Below the pieces are notes generated by a model that was given only the letters and a program-made list of their open reading frames with translations, was not told the origin of the DNA and ran no database searches. A program made the translations under genes and the position numbers. From assembly GCA_024639785.1 (NCBI GenBank), contig JAHEGI010000002.1, positions 155,803-219,802 of the forward strand: a stretch of DNA of 64,000 bases. The letters run 5' to 3'. The stretch's first letter is position 1; each line of letters starts with the position of its first letter. This document shows, in pieces, positions 18,541 through 30,682 of the stretch. The stretch is from Cryomorphaceae bacterium (GTDB lineage Bacteria > Bacteroidota > Bacteroidia > Flavobacteriales > Schleiferiaceae).

Positions 18541-18861
18541 ATGGCAAAGTTTCATATCAAAACAGGAGACACGGTGATGATCATTGCCGGTACTTCCAAA
18601 GGAAATTCGGGCCGCGTGGTTCGCGTTATCCCTAAGCAGCAACGCGCTGTGGTGGAAGGAGTCAATATGATCACCAAGCATCTCAAGCCCACGGCGAGCA
18701 ATCCCCAAGGAGGCATCGAAAAAATGGAAGCACCAATCCACATTTCAAACTTGATGGTGATGGACGCAGCGGGTATCCCCACGCGTACTCGTCGTGAAGT
18801 TGGTGAGAAAGGTCAAACCGTCCGCATTTCCGTTAAATCTGGTAAACCCCTTGCGAAATAA
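18541..18861 (+). CDS. rplX: Ribosomal protein uL24
   Basis: 106 residues from the ATG at 18541 ([10 protein letters not shown]); a longer in-frame start would overlap rplN. KOW motif near the N-terminus ([19 protein letters not shown]). Assembly initiator of the 50S. Stop overlaps rplE by 1 base. Confidence 0.98.
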   Translation: MAKFHIKTGDTVMIIAGTSKGNSGRVVRVIPKQQRAVVEGVNMITKHLKPTASNPQGGIEKMEAPIHISNLMVMDAAGIPTRTRREVGEKGQTVRISVKSGKPLAK

Positions 18862-19400
18862 TGGAGCCTAAACTGAAGACAGACTTTCACAGCAAGGTAG
18901 TCCCTGCATTGAAGGAGCAGTTTGCTTACACGAACGACATGCAAGTTCCACGCTTGCAGAAAATCGTTTTGAGCCAAGGTATTGGAGCAGCTGTGGCGGA
19001 TAAGAAGTTGGTAGACAATGCAGTGGAGGAAATGACCATCATTGCGGGACAGCGTGCTGTACCTACCAAATCGAAAAAAGACATCTCAAACTTCAAGTTG
19101 CGTAAAGGCATGCCCGTTGGAGCACGCGTTACGTTGCGCGGTGAGCGTATGTACGACTTCATGGAGCGCCTTTTGGTATCGGCTCTTCCTCGTATCCGCG
19201 ATTTCCAGGGAGTAAAGGAAGGCTTTGATGGCCGTGGCAATTTCACCATGGGGATCACTGAACAAATCATCTTCCCAGAGATCGAAATCGACAAAGTAAA
19301 TCGCATTGCGGGTATGGACATCACGTTCGTTACCTCTGCGAATACGGACAAGGAGTGCAAAGCGCTTCTCCAGGAATTCGGAATGCCTTTCAAAAAATAA
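18861..19400 (+). CDS. rplE: Ribosomal protein uL5
   Basis: 179 residues; binds 5S rRNA and forms the B1b bridge to S13. Signature [20 protein letters not shown] (~64-83) present. Coupled to rplX by TAATG. Confidence 0.99.
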   Translation: MEPKLKTDFHSKVVPALKEQFAYTNDMQVPRLQKIVLSQGIGAAVADKKLVDNAVEEMTIIAGQRAVPTKSKKDISNFKLRKGMPVGARVTLRGERMYDFMERLLVSALPRIRDFQGVKEGFDGRGNFTMGITEQIIFPEIEIDKVNRIAGMDITFVTSANTDKECKALLQEFGMPFKK

Positions 19401-19403
19401 GTC

Positions 19404-19673
19404 ATGGCCAAAGAATCAATGAAGGCGCGTGAGCGCAAACGTGAAGCGCTGGTAGCGAAATATGCCGCCAAGCGTGAAGCTCTGAAAGAAGCAGGCGACT
19501 ACGAAGGTTTGCAGAAGCTTCCCAAGAATGCATCTCCTGTGCGTCTGCACAACCGTTGCAAATTGACGGGTCGTCCCCGTGGTTACATGCGCCAGTTTGG
19601 CCTGTCCCGCGTAACGTTCCGTGAAATGGCCTTGAATGGAATGATTCCAGGTGTTAAGAAGAGCAGCTGGTAA
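19404..19673 (+). CDS. rpsN: Ribosomal protein uS14, zinc-free type
   Basis: 89 residues, the long C-minus form: the only Cys lies in [12 protein letters not shown] (~50), and the CxxC pairs of the short zinc form are absent. 30S head protein. Located between L5 and S8 as usual. Confidence 0.98.
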   Translation: MAKESMKARERKREALVAKYAAKREALKEAGDYEGLQKLPKNASPVRLHNRCKLTGRPRGYMRQFGLSRVTFREMALNGMIPGVKKSSW

Positions 19674-19693
19674 TCCTCTGAATTGTAAAGAAC

Positions 19694-20092
19694 ATGTATA
19701 CAGATCCAATTGCAGATTTCCTGACTCGCATCCGCAACGGCGCTAAAGCCGGCCATGCAGTCGTCGAAGTGCCTTCAAGCAATATGAAGGTGGAAATCGC
19801 CCGTCTTTTGCAAGACCAAGGCTATATCGCCAGCTACAAAGTAGACCAAGATGGTCCTCAGGGAACCCTTAAGGTGGCTTTGAAGTATGAAAAATCTTCT
19901 AAGCGCCCTGTGATTCGCGGTATCGACCGTGCTTCACGTCCAGGTTTGCGCAACTATAAATCAGCAACAACACTTCCCCGTGTAAAGAACGGTTTGGGTG
20001 TCGCTTTAGTCAGCACGTCGCAAGGCATGATGACCGATAAGGACGCTCGTTCTAAGAACATCGGTGGAGAGGTTATCTGCTACGTTTACTAA
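19694..20092 (+). CDS. rpsH: Ribosomal protein uS8
   Basis: 132 residues ([16 protein letters not shown]). Central-domain 16S binder; in E. coli it represses the spc operon. The C-terminal half holds the family core [19 protein letters not shown]. Confidence 0.99.
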   Translation: MYTDPIADFLTRIRNGAKAGHAVVEVPSSNMKVEIARLLQDQGYIASYKVDQDGPQGTLKVALKYEKSSKRPVIRGIDRASRPGLRNYKSATTLPRVKNGLGVALVSTSQGMMTDKDARSKNIGGEVICYVY

Positions 20093-20101
20093 ATCGACGA
20101 T

Positions 20102-20653
20102 ATGTCACGTATAGGTAAATCCCCCATCACGATTCCTGCCGGTGTAACCATCACGGTAGAGAACTCTGTGGTCACGGTAAAAGGAAGCAAGGGTACGCTT
20201 ACCCAGGTGGTTCCTACCGAGATCGGTATTGAAATTGAAGACAACGTGTTGACTGTTACACGTCCTTCAGATTCTAAGCCTCACCGCGCTGCGCACGGCT
20301 TGTACCGTTCTTTGATCAACAACATGGTAGTTGGAGTTTCAGAAGGCTTCTTGAAGCGTTTGGAATTAGTTGGTGTCGGTTTCCGCGCCAGCAACCAAGG
20401 TCAAATTCTTGATTTGTCTTTGGGCTTCTCCCACACTATTACGATGCAACTTCCCAATGAAGTAGTGGTCAACACGATCAGCGAAAAGGGTAAGAATCCA
20501 ATCATCGAGCTGTCTTCTTTTGACAAGCAGTTGGTAGGTATGGTTGCTTCGAAGATTCGTGCATTCCGCAAGCCTGAGCCGTACAAAGGAAAAGGTGTTC
20601 GTTATGTTGGTGAAATCGTTCGCAAGAAGGCTGGTAAGTCTGGAGGCAAATAA
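20102..20653 (+). CDS. rplF: Ribosomal protein uL6
   Basis: 183 residues, two related domains; C-terminal signature PEPYKGKGVRYVGE (~158-171). Near the factor-binding site of the 50S. Confidence 0.99.
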   Translation: MSRIGKSPITIPAGVTITVENSVVTVKGSKGTLTQVVPTEIGIEIEDNVLTVTRPSDSKPHRAAHGLYRSLINNMVVGVSEGFLKRLELVGVGFRASNQGQILDLSLGFSHTITMQLPNEVVVNTISEKGKNPIIELSSFDKQLVGMVASKIRAFRKPEPYKGKGVRYVGEIVRKKAGKSGGK

Positions 20654-20666
20654 TCCATAAGAGATC

Positions 20667-21023
20667 ATGGCAACGAAAGAAATAACCCGTAGAGACCGCA
20701 TCCACTTGCGTATTCGCAAAGTGGTCAAAGGAACGGCAACCTGCCCACGCTTGGCGGTATACCGCAGCAGCAAAGAAATCTATGCTCAGTTGGTGAACGA
20801 CGAGAATGGAACAACCCTAGCAATGGTATCCTCTTTGTCCAAAAACGGAGAGTCCTTAGCTGGAAGCAAAACAGAGCAAGCAGCTCAGGTTGGTAAGAAA
20901 ATGGCCGAAGTCGCAAAGGCTAAAGGCATCGAATCTGTCGCATTTGACCGTGGAGGGTACCTCTATCACGGACGTGTGAAGGCGTTGGCCGATGGAGCAC
21001 GTGAAGGCGGACTGAAATTCTGA
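20667..21023 (+). CDS. rplR: Ribosomal protein uL18
   Basis: 118 residues; 5S rRNA binder with basic N-terminus ([11 protein letters not shown]) and the conserved end [20 protein letters not shown]. Confidence 0.99.
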   Translation: MATKEITRRDRIHLRIRKVVKGTATCPRLAVYRSSKEIYAQLVNDENGTTLAMVSSLSKNGESLAGSKTEQAAQVGKKMAEVAKAKGIESVAFDRGGYLYHGRVKALADGAREGGLKF

Positions 21024-21031
21024 TTGTAGAG

Positions 21032-21550
21032 ATGAAAGAGATTACCTCAAAGAAAGTTAAGCCTAGCGGCTTGGAGCTGGTGGACCGCCTCGTAGGGGTT
21101 CAGCGTGTAACCAAAGTAACCAAAGGTGGTCGTGCCTTCGGATTCACAGCGATCGTAGTTGTGGGTGACGAGCACGGAATCGGTGGCTATGGTCTAGGTA
21201 AGAGCAAGGAAGTATCCGAGGCAGTAACCAAGGGTATCGAAGATGCTAAGAAGAATTTGTATCGCTTCCCGATCGTGAAAGGATCTATTCCACACGAGCA
21301 AGATGGCAAATTCGGTGGAGCACGCGTTTTCTTGCGTCCTGCTTCTTCCGGTACCGGTGTTATCGCTGGTGGTGCAATGCGTCACGTATTGGAGAGCGTG
21401 GGTATCCACGACGTTTTGGCTAAGTCCAAAGGTTCATCGAACCCTCACAACTTGGTAAAGGCGACATTCATGGCCCTTCACCAGTTGCGCGATGCAAAGC
21501 AAGTAGCTCGTACCCGTGGGGTAGAGGTTTCTAAAGTGTTTAACGGCTGA
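21032..21550 (+). CDS. rpsE: Ribosomal protein uS5
   Basis: 172 residues. Double-stranded-RNA-like N-terminal domain ([21 protein letters not shown], split ~30-50) and a C-terminal S5 domain ([15 protein letters not shown]). Decoding fidelity and mRNA entry helicase. Confidence 0.99.
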   Translation: MKEITSKKVKPSGLELVDRLVGVQRVTKVTKGGRAFGFTAIVVVGDEHGIGGYGLGKSKEVSEAVTKGIEDAKKNLYRFPIVKGSIPHEQDGKFGGARVFLRPASSGTGVIAGGAMRHVLESVGIHDVLAKSKGSSNPHNLVKATFMALHQLRDAKQVARTRGVEVSKVFNG

Positions 21551-21560
21551 TCCATCTATC

Positions 21561-21743
21561 ATGGCACGTATTAAGATTACTCAAGTTCGCAGCATCATCA
21601 ATCGCCCTCCCAACCAGAAGGCCACTATGGTGGCTTTGGGATTGCGCAAGATGAACCAAAGCGTGGAGCACGAGAACACTCCGCAAATCGCGGGTATGGT
21701 TCGCACCGTGAACCACCTCGTTCAAGTTGAAGAAGTTAAATAA
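21561..21743 (+). CDS. rpmD: Ribosomal protein uL30
   Basis: 60 residues (MARIKITQVRSIINRP). Small 50S protein; standard length and place between S5 and L15. Confidence 0.98.
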   Translation: MARIKITQVRSIINRPPNQKATMVALGLRKMNQSVEHENTPQIAGMVRTVNHLVQVEEVK

Positions 21744-21752
21744 GTAGAAGCT

Positions 21753-22199
21753 ATGTCACTTCACAATATTAAACCCGCCGCTGGATCTACGTTTACCAAG
21801 AAGCGTCTTGGCCGTGGAGAAGGTAGTGGTTCCGCAGGCACGGCTGGCCGTGGTCACAAAGGACAAAAGTCTCGTTCTGGCTACAGCAAGAAGATTGGTT
21901 TTGAAGGCGGTCAAATGCCCCTTCAGCGTCGTGTGCCGAAGTTTGGTTTCACGAACCCAAATCGTGTGGAATACCGCGCTATCAACTTGGATATCCTCCA
22001 AGCTTTGGTAGACGATAAGAAGGTTACTGAAATCAATTTTGACGTATTGATGCAAAACGGTCTCGCCGGAAAGCATGATTTGGTCAAGGTGTTAGGTCGT
22101 GGCACGCTTACGGCTGCGATTAAAGTTTCCGCTCACAAATTCAGTGCATCCGCATCTGCAGCGATTGAAGCCGCAGGTGGTTCAGTAGAAACCCTCTAA
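21753..22199 (+). CDS. rplO: Ribosomal protein uL15
   Basis: 148 residues. Gly/Arg/Lys-rich extended N-terminus ([20 protein letters not shown]) reaching into 23S rRNA, then a globular C-terminal domain. Precedes secY by 10 nt, coupling ribosome and translocon supply. Confidence 0.99.
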   Translation: MSLHNIKPAAGSTFTKKRLGRGEGSGSAGTAGRGHKGQKSRSGYSKKIGFEGGQMPLQRRVPKFGFTNPNRVEYRAINLDILQALVDDKKVTEINFDVLMQNGLAGKHDLVKVLGRGTLTAAIKVSAHKFSASASAAIEAAGGSVETL

Positions 22200-22209
22200 G
22201 GATCCAGCT

Positions 22210-23541
22210 ATGAAGCGATTTATCCAAACCCTCCAAAACATTTGGCGCATTGCCGAGCTGCGTGAGAAGCTTCTCATGACAGCAGGACTGCTCTTGGTGT
22301 ATCGTTTGGGTTCGAATGTGGTCCTTCCTGGAATTGATCCTGAATCCCTCGGTCAACTCAAAAACCAATCTTCTGAAGGTTTGGTGGGCTTGATTAACGC
22401 CTTCTCCGGAGGTGCGTTTGCCAACGCTTCTGTTTTGGCCTTGGGTATCATGCCGTATATCTCTGCTTCGATTGTAATTCAGTTAGCAGGGTTGGCCGTT
22501 CCAAGCATTCAAAAAATGCAAAAGGAAGGGGAGTCTGGTCGTCGCAAGTTGAATCAGATCACCCGCTACTTGACCATCTTAATTGTGGCAGCGCAGGCCC
22601 CAGGCTACATTACCAACTTGCTCATGCAAGGGGTGACCGTGACAATGCCCATGCCAACCTTCTGGTTTGCTTCTTGGACCGTCATCATTGCGGGTACCAT
22701 CTTTGCCATGTGGCTCGGTGAGCGCATCACTGAGAAAGGTATCGGAAACGGAATCTCTTTGTTGATCATGATCGGTATCGTGGCCACATTGCCACAGGCT
22801 TTCTTCCAAGAATTAGTCACACAACTCAGCCCTGCTGGGGGTGGCTGGATTAAGTTCTTGCTCGAGCTCGTAGCTATCTACCTCGTATTCCTCTTCGCCA
22901 TCGCGATAACGCAAGCGGTACGCCAAATTCCTTTGGAGTATGCCAAGCGGGTAGCGGGTGGAAGCAGCAAAACGATTGGACGTAGCTACTTGCCCATCCG
23001 AGTGAATGCATCCGGTGTCATGCCGATCATTTTCGCTCAGGCGTTAATGTTCATTCCTTTAACCGTGGTTCAATACACGGGGCTAGAAGGGGCAGGTGCC
23101 ACGTGGATGGTAGATGTTTTTGGAGATATTCAAGGCTTCTGGTACAACTTCGTGTTTGCCATGTTGATTTTGGTCTTCACCTACTTCTACACGGCCATCC
23201 AGATCAATACGACCCAAATTGCGGATGATCTCAAGCGCAACGGAGGCTTTATCCCAGGCATCAAGCCAGGGGAAGCAACAGGCAGCTACATTGATGATGT
23301 ATTGGCCAAGATCACGTTGCCCGGAGCCATCTTGCTCGCAGCCATTGCCATTTTGCCATCTATCGCGATGACGGCTGGTATGAACATGCAGTGGGCTCAG
23401 TTCTACGGAGGTACCTCTCTGTTGATTATCGTAGGTGTTGTCCTCGACACCTTGATGCAAGTTGAAAGTTATTTGTTGAATAGCCACTACGACGGTCTCA
23501 TGGACGGAGGTCGTTTGTCGGGCAGAAACAACGCGTTTTGA
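22210..23541 (+). CDS. secY: Sec translocon channel SecY
   Basis: 443 residues, ten predicted membrane helices; hydrophobic segments begin at ~22 and continue to ~425. Plug region after TM1 (VVLPGIDP) and the TM2 segment ([22 protein letters not shown]) match the family. Forms the inner-membrane export pore with SecE and SecG, needed upstream of all type IX cargo in this organism. One nucleotide before infA. Confidence 0.99.
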   Translation: MKRFIQTLQNIWRIAELREKLLMTAGLLLVYRLGSNVVLPGIDPESLGQLKNQSSEGLVGLINAFSGGAFANASVLALGIMPYISASIVIQLAGLAVPSIQKMQKEGESGRRKLNQITRYLTILIVAAQAPGYITNLLMQGVTVTMPMPTFWFASWTVIIAGTIFAMWLGERITEKGIGNGISLLIMIGIVATLPQAFFQELVTQLSPAGGGWIKFLLELVAIYLVFLFAIAITQAVRQIPLEYAKRVAGGSSKTIGRSYLPIRVNASGVMPIIFAQALMFIPLTVVQYTGLEGAGATWMVDVFGDIQGFWYNFVFAMLILVFTYFYTAIQINTTQIADDLKRNGGFIPGIKPGEATGSYIDDVLAKITLPGAILLAAIAILPSIAMTAGMNMQWAQFYGGTSLLIIVGVVLDTLMQVESYLLNSHYDGLMDGGRLSGRNNAF

Positions 23542-23542
23542 T

Positions 23543-23758
23543 ATGGCGAAACAAGGCGGAATAACTCAAGACGGCACCATCACCGAAAACCTCTCCAACG
23601 CGATGTTTCGTGTTGAATTGGAAAACGGCCACGTGGTGACGGCACATATCTCAGGTAAGATGCGTATGCACTACATCAAGCTTCTTCCTGGGGACCGTGT
23701 GAAACTGGAGTTGTCTCCGTATGATTTGTCCAAGGCACGTATTACCTACCGTTATTAA
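23543..23758 (+). CDS. infA: Translation initiation factor IF-1
   Basis: 71 residues, OB fold with the family segments [16 protein letters not shown] and [15 protein letters not shown]. Blocks the A site during initiation. Directly behind secY and ahead of rpmJ. Confidence 0.99.
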   Translation: MAKQGGITQDGTITENLSNAMFRVELENGHVVTAHISGKMRMHYIKLLPGDRVKLELSPYDLSKARITYRY

Positions 23759-23780
23759 AAGATTTGTTTAGAAACACACC

Positions 23781-23897
23781 ATGAAAGTTCGAGCATCACT
23801 TAAAAAGCGTAGCGCTGATTGCAAGATTGTCCGTCGCAAGGGCCGCTTGTATATCATCAACAAGAAGAATCCGAAGTTGAAGCAACGACAAGGTTAA
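23781..23897 (+). CDS. rpmJ: Ribosomal protein bL36, zinc-free type
   Basis: 38 codons from the ATG at 23781 to TAA at 23895. Starts [15 protein letters not shown] and ends NPKLKQRQG. Of the four zinc ligands of the C-plus form only Cys14 remains; positions 11, 27 and 33 are Ser, Asn and Leu, so it should not bind zinc. Located between infA and rpsM as expected. Confidence 0.97.
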   Translation: MKVRASLKKRSADCKIVRRKGRLYIINKKNPKLKQRQG

Positions 23898-23915
23898 ACC
23901 CATTAGACGAAAGAA

Positions 23916-24293
23916 ATGGCGAGAATTGCTGGCATAGACCTCCCGAAAAACAAGCGTGGAGAAATTGGTCTGACCTATATCTACGGAATTGGTCGTTCCC
24001 GTTCGCGTGAAATCCTCACGGCGGCTGGAGTTGATTTTAACATCAAAGTTCAAGATTGGACGGATGATCAACTACAGGAAATCCGTAACTGGATCACGGA
24101 CAATGTAAAAGTGGAAGGGGAACTTCGTTCCGAAACCCAAATGAACATCAAGCGATTGATGGATATCGGATGCCAGCGCGGTATTCGGCACCGTCTTGGT
24201 CTGCCCCTTCGTGGTCAGCGTACCAAGAATAACTCACGCACTCGTAAGGGTAAGCGTAAGACGGTTGCAAACAAGAAAAAGGTAACGAAATAA
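23916..24293 (+). CDS. rpsM: Ribosomal protein uS13
   Basis: 125 residues ([19 protein letters not shown]). 30S head protein contacting tRNA and L5; helix-two-turn-helix region and a basic tail ([15 protein letters not shown]). Confidence 0.99.
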   Translation: MARIAGIDLPKNKRGEIGLTYIYGIGRSRSREILTAAGVDFNIKVQDWTDDQLQEIRNWITDNVKVEGELRSETQMNIKRLMDIGCQRGIRHRLGLPLRGQRTKNNSRTRKGKRKTVANKKKVTK

Positions 24294-24303
24294 TCCATAA
24301 CTG

Positions 24304-24702
24304 ATGGCTAAGTCTACCAAGTCTACAAAGACGACGAAAAAGCGCAAGGTTAAAGTGGAAGCAGTGGGTGAAGCTCACGTAACCTCCACGTTTAACAACA
24401 TCATCATTGCTTTGACCAACACGCAGGGTCAAGTCATTTCTTGGTCCTCAGCGGGCAAGATGGGCTTCCGCGGTTCTAAAAAGAACACTCCGTACGCTGC
24501 TCAGATGGCAGCTGAAAACGCAGCAGGCGTAGCCGTAGAGGCAGGTTTGCGCAAAGTGAAAGTGTATGTCAAGGGTCCAGGTAACGGTCGCGAGTCTGCG
24601 ATCCGTAGCTTGAACAACTCAGGCATCGAAGTCACTGAAATTGTGGACATCACTCCGATTCCCCACAATGGTTGCCGTCCACCTAAGCGCCGTCGCGTAT
24701 AA
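24304..24702 (+). CDS. rpsK: Ribosomal protein uS11
   Basis: 132 residues; Lys/Thr-rich N-terminus, then the core ([20 protein letters not shown]) and C-terminal [13 protein letters not shown]. Platform protein near the E-site mRNA. Confidence 0.99.
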   Translation: MAKSTKSTKTTKKRKVKVEAVGEAHVTSTFNNIIIALTNTQGQVISWSSAGKMGFRGSKKNTPYAAQMAAENAAGVAVEAGLRKVKVYVKGPGNGRESAIRSLNNSGIEVTEIVDITPIPHNGCRPPKRRRV

Positions 24703-24722
24703 TTTTTAATTGACAGAAAGAA

Positions 24723-25331
24723 ATGGCACGTTATAGAGGTCCCCTTACGAAGATTGCCCGCCGCTTTGGTGAGCCCATTTTTGGCCCGGATCGCGCACTT
24801 GAAAAGCGCAATTACCCTCCAGGACAACATGGTTTCCAACGCAAGCGTGGTAAGAAATCAGAATACTCTGTTCAATTAGCTGAAAAGCAAAAGGCGAAGT
24901 ATACCTACGGAATTTTGGAGCGTCAGTTCCGCATTTTGTTTGATCGCGCATCCCGCTCAAAGGGCGTTACCGGTGAGGTTTTGCTCCAGTTGTGTGAGAG
25001 CCGTTTGGACAACGTAGTCTACCGCATGGGCATTGCACCTACACGTCGTGGTGCCCGTCAATTGGTAGGTCACCGTCACATCACGGTGAATGGCGATGTA
25101 TTGAACATCCCTTCGTATCAAGTAAAGCCCGGAGACGTTGTTTCCGTGCGTGAGAAGTCCAAAACCCTCGAGGTTATCACAGCAGCATTGTCTGGTGGCG
25201 GTTCTAACCAATATGGTTGGGTCACCTGGAATGATGCGACCATGACAGGAACTTTTGATAGCGTGCCTTCACGTGACATGATTCCTGAGAACATTAAGGA
25301 GCAACTGATTGTCGAACTCTACTCGAAATAA
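24723..25331 (+). CDS. rpsD: Ribosomal protein uS4, zinc-free type
   Basis: 202 residues. N-terminal domain without the zinc-binding Cys cluster of the C-plus form (one Cys in total, in [11 protein letters not shown]), then an S4 RNA-binding domain ([12 protein letters not shown]). 16S assembly initiator and mRNA helicase. Confidence 0.99.
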   Translation: MARYRGPLTKIARRFGEPIFGPDRALEKRNYPPGQHGFQRKRGKKSEYSVQLAEKQKAKYTYGILERQFRILFDRASRSKGVTGEVLLQLCESRLDNVVYRMGIAPTRRGARQLVGHRHITVNGDVLNIPSYQVKPGDVVSVREKSKTLEVITAALSGGGSNQYGWVTWNDATMTGTFDSVPSRDMIPENIKEQLIVELYSK

Positions 25332-25334
25332 GCT

Positions 25335-26327
25335 ATGGCCATCCTTCAATTCCAAAAGCCTGAAAAGGTTATCGTTAATACCACTACGGATACACACGGG
25401 CAGTTTGAATTTCGCCCGTTGGAGCCGGGATATGGCTTGACTGTAGGAAACGCTCTGCGTCGTGTATTGCTTAACTCTTTAGAGGGTTTTGCTTTCACCT
25501 CTGTGCGCATCTCGGGCGTTGAGCATGAATTCTCTACCATCAAAGGGGTAGTAGAAGACGTGACCGAAATCGTTCTGAACTTGAAGCAGGTGCGTTTGAA
25601 GCGCCAAATTGACTCTGCCGATGCGGAAACAGTAAAGGTGAGCTTGACGGGCAAGGACCAATTGACTGCAGGTGACTTGGGTGCCTTCATGGCAAACTAC
25701 CAGGTATTGAACCCGGATATGGTTATCTGCCACATGGACGCTTCGGTGAAGTTTGAAATGGAGTTGAGCATCGAAAAAGGCCGAGGATATGTCCCAGCCG
25801 AAGAAAACAAAAAGGTAGATGCCGTTTTGGGCACTATCGCTTTGGATGCCATCTACACGCCCATCAAGAATGTAAACTACAGCATCGAAAACTTCCGTGT
25901 GGAGCAAAAGACCGACTTCGAGAAGTTGATCTTGGAAATCCAAACAGACGGTAGCATTGCACCTCAGGATGCATTGACCGATGCTGCTCAAATTTTAATT
26001 CAGCACTTCTTGCTCTTCACGGACGAGCGCATGATTCCAGATTCGGAGCCTGTGCAAGAAGTTGAGAGCTATGACGAAGAGGTAATGGAAATGCGCAAGC
26101 TTCTCCTCAAGCCATTGACTGAATTGGAACTCAGTGTTCGCGCTTTGAACTGCTTGAAAGCAGCCGAAGTTGAGACGGTAGCCGACTTAGTGTCTTACAC
26201 GAAAGCCGACTTGATGAAGTTCCGCAACTTTGGTAAGAAGTCATTGACCGAATTGGAAGATTTGGTTGCTCACTTGGGTCTTTCCTTCGGAATGGACACC
26301 ACCAAATACAAACTGGATAAGGAATAA
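25335..26327 (+). CDS. rpoA: RNA polymerase alpha subunit
   Basis: 330 residues. N-terminal dimerisation/assembly domain ~1-230 ([16 protein letters not shown]), flexible linker, C-terminal domain ~250-320 ([19 protein letters not shown], then [12 protein letters not shown]) that contacts UP elements and activators. Between S4 and L17 as in the classical alpha operon. Confidence 0.99.
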   Translation: MAILQFQKPEKVIVNTTTDTHGQFEFRPLEPGYGLTVGNALRRVLLNSLEGFAFTSVRISGVEHEFSTIKGVVEDVTEIVLNLKQVRLKRQIDSADAETVKVSLTGKDQLTAGDLGAFMANYQVLNPDMVICHMDASVKFEMELSIEKGRGYVPAEENKKVDAVLGTIALDAIYTPIKNVNYSIENFRVEQKTDFEKLILEIQTDGSIAPQDALTDAAQILIQHFLLFTDERMIPDSEPVQEVESYDEEVMEMRKLLLKPLTELELSVRALNCLKAAEVETVADLVSYTKADLMKFRNFGKKSLTELEDLVAHLGLSFGMDTTKYKLDKE

Positions 26328-26333
26328 TTTGCA

Positions 26334-26864
26334 ATGAGACACGGCAAGAAATTTAATCACTTGGGCCGCACGGCTTCGCACCGCAAAGCGATGTTAAGCA
26401 ATATGGCGAGCTCTTTGATTACCCATAAGCGCATCAACACCACGGTAGCTAAGGCGAAAGAATTGAAGAAATTCGTTGAGCCTTTGGTGACCCGCTCTAA
26501 AGTAGATAGCACGCACAACCGTCGTATGGTATTTAGCTACCTGCAAGACAAGTATGCGGTGACAGAGCTTTTCCGCGAAGTTGCGGTGAAAGTTGGTGAT
26601 CGTCCTGGTGGCTACACTCGGATCATCAAGACGGGCAATCGTCTAGGTGACAATGCAGAAATGTGTATGATCGAATTAGTTGACTTCAACGACATCTACG
26701 GCAACGAGAAGAAAGAAGTGAAGAAGACGACCCGTCGTAGCAAGAAAGCAGTAGCTCCTGCCGCAGAAGCGGTCGTAGTTGAGGCTCCTGTAGCAGTGGT
26801 GGAGGAAACTCCAGAGGCGGCAGCAGAAGCTCCAGCGGAAAACAACGAAAACGAAGCAGAATAA
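26334..26864 (+). CDS. rplQ: Ribosomal protein bL17 with acidic C-terminal extension
   Basis: 176 residues. The first ~120 are the normal L17 fold ([20 protein letters not shown]). The last ~50 start with a basic patch ([10 protein letters not shown]) and then become Ala/Val/Glu-rich, resembling the N-terminal extension of S1 in this window. Last gene of the superoperon; a terminator follows. Confidence 0.98.
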   Translation: MRHGKKFNHLGRTASHRKAMLSNMASSLITHKRINTTVAKAKELKKFVEPLVTRSKVDSTHNRRMVFSYLQDKYAVTELFREVAVKVGDRPGGYTRIIKTGNRLGDNAEMCMIELVDFNDIYGNEKKEVKKTTRRSKKAVAPAAEAVVVEAPVAVVEETPEAAAEAPAENNENEAE

Positions 26865-26897
26865 TCAAGCGCACGCGTGAAATCTCTGCTAACTTGC

Positions 26898-26928
26898 AAA
26901 GGATAAGGGTTTCCCTTATCCTTTTTTT
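26898..26928 (+). terminator. Terminator of the ribosomal superoperon
   Basis: Perfect 9-bp stem GGATAAGGG / CCCTTATCC, loop TTT, followed by a run of seven T. Ends 25 bases before the carA start, leaving carA either its own promoter inside this short gap region or readthrough. Confidence 0.9.
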
Positions 26929-26952
26929 ATGTCTAGTCCTAAGCAATTGTAA

Positions 26953-28044
26953 ATGAGTTCAAAAGCCTTTGTTCTACTTCAGGATGGATCCGTATTCTAC
27001 GGCCGTTCAACGGGTCTAAATGGGACTGCTTCGGGTGAAATTTGTTTCAATACGGGAATGACGGGATACCAAGAGATTTTCACGGACCCAAGTTACCGTG
27101 GTCAAATCATGGTAACGGCAACCGCCCACATTGGAAATTATGGGGTTTCGGAGGAGGAGTCGGAGAGTCTACACGTGCAGATTTCAGGGTTGATTGTTCG
27201 CAATTTCAGCGAAATCCAAACGCGCCCTCGAGCCAAAGGCAAAACGCTTGCGGATTTCTTTGCTGAGCAAAACATCGTCGCTATTGCGGATGTCGATACC
27301 CGCGCTTTAGTGCGGCATATTCGCGACAATGGGGCAATGAATGCCGTGATTAGTACGGAGGTGGAGCGCATGGAGGAACTCAAGGAGGAACTCAAGGCTA
27401 CGCCAAGCATGGAAGGTTTAGAGCTCTGCTCTGTGGTGAGTTCCAAAGAGGTCTATCGCTACGGGTCGCCCGAGGCTAAATTCAAAGTTGCCGCGCTCGA
27501 CTTAGGTATTAAAAAGAACATTTTACGTTGCCTTGCAGCCGCAGGTTGTGAAGTGACGGTCTATCCCTATGACACCCCATTTGAAGCTATGGCTGCCTCG
27601 GGATCCGACGGATACTTCTTGTCCAATGGTCCAGGGGATCCAGCGGCGTCACCAAAGGTGATTGAAGTGGCGAAGGCGATGATCGAATCAGGCAAGCCCA
27701 CATTTGGAATTTGCTTGGGCCATCAGATGATCGCACTTGCCTCCGGCTTGAAGACCTATAAGATGCACAATGGTCATCGGGGGATCAATCACCCGGTCAA
27801 AAATTTGAAAACTGGAAAAGGGGAGATTACCTCCCAGAACCATGGTTTCGCGGTTTCAATGGACGATGTGGAAGCACATCCAAACATTGAATTGACGCAC
27901 GTTCATCTTAATGATGGGACGGTCGCGGGCCTCCGTCGCATGGATGCCCCCGTTTTTTCGGTGCAATACCATCCGGAAGCGTCGCCGGGCCCCCATGATT
28001 CGCGCTACTTATTTGATGATTTTGTTTCCTTAATGAACGCTTAA
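26953..28044 (+). CDS. carA: Carbamoyl-phosphate synthase small (glutaminase) subunit
   Basis: 363 residues. N-terminal CPSase_sm_chain domain (~1-140) and C-terminal class I glutamine amidotransferase with the nucleophile in FGICLGHQ (~250) and catalytic His/Glu in QYHPEASPGP. Supplies ammonia from glutamine for carbamoyl phosphate (arginine and pyrimidines). carB is not adjacent. First gene after the ribosomal block and 11 nt before eno. Confidence 0.97.
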   Translation: MSSKAFVLLQDGSVFYGRSTGLNGTASGEICFNTGMTGYQEIFTDPSYRGQIMVTATAHIGNYGVSEEESESLHVQISGLIVRNFSEIQTRPRAKGKTLADFFAEQNIVAIADVDTRALVRHIRDNGAMNAVISTEVERMEELKEELKATPSMEGLELCSVVSSKEVYRYGSPEAKFKVAALDLGIKKNILRCLAAAGCEVTVYPYDTPFEAMAASGSDGYFLSNGPGDPAASPKVIEVAKAMIESGKPTFGICLGHQMIALASGLKTYKMHNGHRGINHPVKNLKTGKGEITSQNHGFAVSMDDVEAHPNIELTHVHLNDGTVAGLRRMDAPVFSVQYHPEASPGPHDSRYLFDDFVSLMNA

Positions 28045-28052
28045 TTTTTTAG

Positions 28053-29336
<1,284 letters not shown>

Positions 29337-29346
29337 CCCTACCCTG

Positions 29347-30651
29347 ATGGATCGTATCAAAGAACATTTTCAAATTAAAATCCCCACTGCGCAAGCTGAA
29401 ATCAAAGCCTTTTTGGCCGAGCATGGGGACGAAGTCCTAGGCAATATCACGGTGGGTCAGATTTATCAAGGGATGCGTGGAATGCCTGCCTTGATCTGTG
29501 AAACGAGTAAGCTTGATGCGGAAGAAGGAATTCGCTTTCGGGGCTACAGCATTCCTGAGTTGCAGAAGCTACTTCCTGCCTATCCTGGGGGGGCAGAACC
29601 GCTTCCGGAAGGTTTGTTCTACCTCATTTTAATGAATGAATTGCCCACGGACGATGAAGTGCGTCGGGTGAGCAATAACTGGGCTCGTCGGGCAATTGTG
29701 CCTCCGCACGTTTTCAAGACGATTGATGCCCTCCCTAGCCATACGCATCCCATGACCCAATTTGTGGTGGGCATCATGGCATTGCGCACCGAGAGCGAGT
29801 TTGCTAAGGCCTATGCGAATGGGGTATCTAAGTCGGAATACTGGGAAACCACGTATGAAGATGCGATGAACCTTATTGCACGTTTGCCCCGCGTGGCAGC
29901 CTATATCTATCGACGGGCATACAAGAACGGGGAGCACATTGAGCCAGATACCAAGTTGGATTGGGCGGGCAATTTTGCCCACATGTTGGGATATGACAAC
30001 GAAGAGTTCCGTGAATTGATGCGCTTGTACATGACCATCCACTCGGATCACGAGGGGGGTAACGTTTCGGCGCATACCGTGCACTTAGTCGGATCGGCGC
30101 TTTCGGATGCCTATCAAAGTTTTGCCGCAGGCATGAATGGCTTGGCTGGGCCTTTGCATGGCTTGGCGAATCAAGAGGTCATCAAATGGACCCTCGAGAT
30201 GAAAGAAGCTATTGGCTCCGAGACCCCAAGTAAAGAGGAGATTGCCAACTATTGTCAAGAGACCTTGGCGGGAGGTAAGGTGATCCCCGGATTTGGTCAT
30301 GCGGTCTTGCGCAAAACGGATCCGCGCTATACCGCGCAGCGCGAGTTTGCGATGAAGCACATGCCAGAAGATCCCTTGTTTCAAGTGATTTCCAATATCT
30401 ATGAGGTGGTTCCTGGCATTCTGGAGTCTACCGGCAAAGTGAAAAATCCATGGCCAAATGTCGATGCACATTCGGGTCAACTGCTCATGCACTACGGTTT
30501 GGTGGAATACGATTTTTACACCGTCCTCTTTGGCGTGTCTCGTGCGATCGGTACGTTGACTAATTTGATTTGGGATCGTGCCTTGGCTATGCCTTTGGAG
30601 CGCCCCGGTTCGACGACGACAGAATTGCTTAAAAAGCGCTTCGAAAACTAG
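29347..30651 (+). CDS. gltA: Citrate synthase, mitochondrial-like type
   Basis: 434 residues; condenses acetyl-CoA with oxaloacetate at TCA entry. Catalytic His in [12 protein letters not shown] (~270) and [13 protein letters not shown] (~317), catalytic Asp in VDAHSGQLL (~375). The stretch from MLGYDNEEF to HGLANQEV, with [16 protein letters not shown]-type sequence (here [10 protein letters not shown]), is that of mitochondrial (type I dimeric) citrate synthase rather than the hexameric type of E. coli. Ends just before the rpsA promoter/terminator region. Confidence 0.95.
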   Translation: MDRIKEHFQIKIPTAQAEIKAFLAEHGDEVLGNITVGQIYQGMRGMPALICETSKLDAEEGIRFRGYSIPELQKLLPAYPGGAEPLPEGLFYLILMNELPTDDEVRRVSNNWARRAIVPPHVFKTIDALPSHTHPMTQFVVGIMALRTESEFAKAYANGVSKSEYWETTYEDAMNLIARLPRVAAYIYRRAYKNGEHIEPDTKLDWAGNFAHMLGYDNEEFRELMRLYMTIHSDHEGGNVSAHTVHLVGSALSDAYQSFAAGMNGLAGPLHGLANQEVIKWTLEMKEAIGSETPSKEEIANYCQETLAGGKVIPGFGHAVLRKTDPRYTAQREFAMKHMPEDPLFQVISNIYEVVPGILESTGKVKNPWPNVDAHSGQLLMHYGLVEYDFYTVLFGVSRAIGTLTNLIWDRALAMPLERPGSTTTELLKKRFEN

Positions 30652-30682
30652 GGAAAGCCTAGTGTGAATCAATAATTTACCT

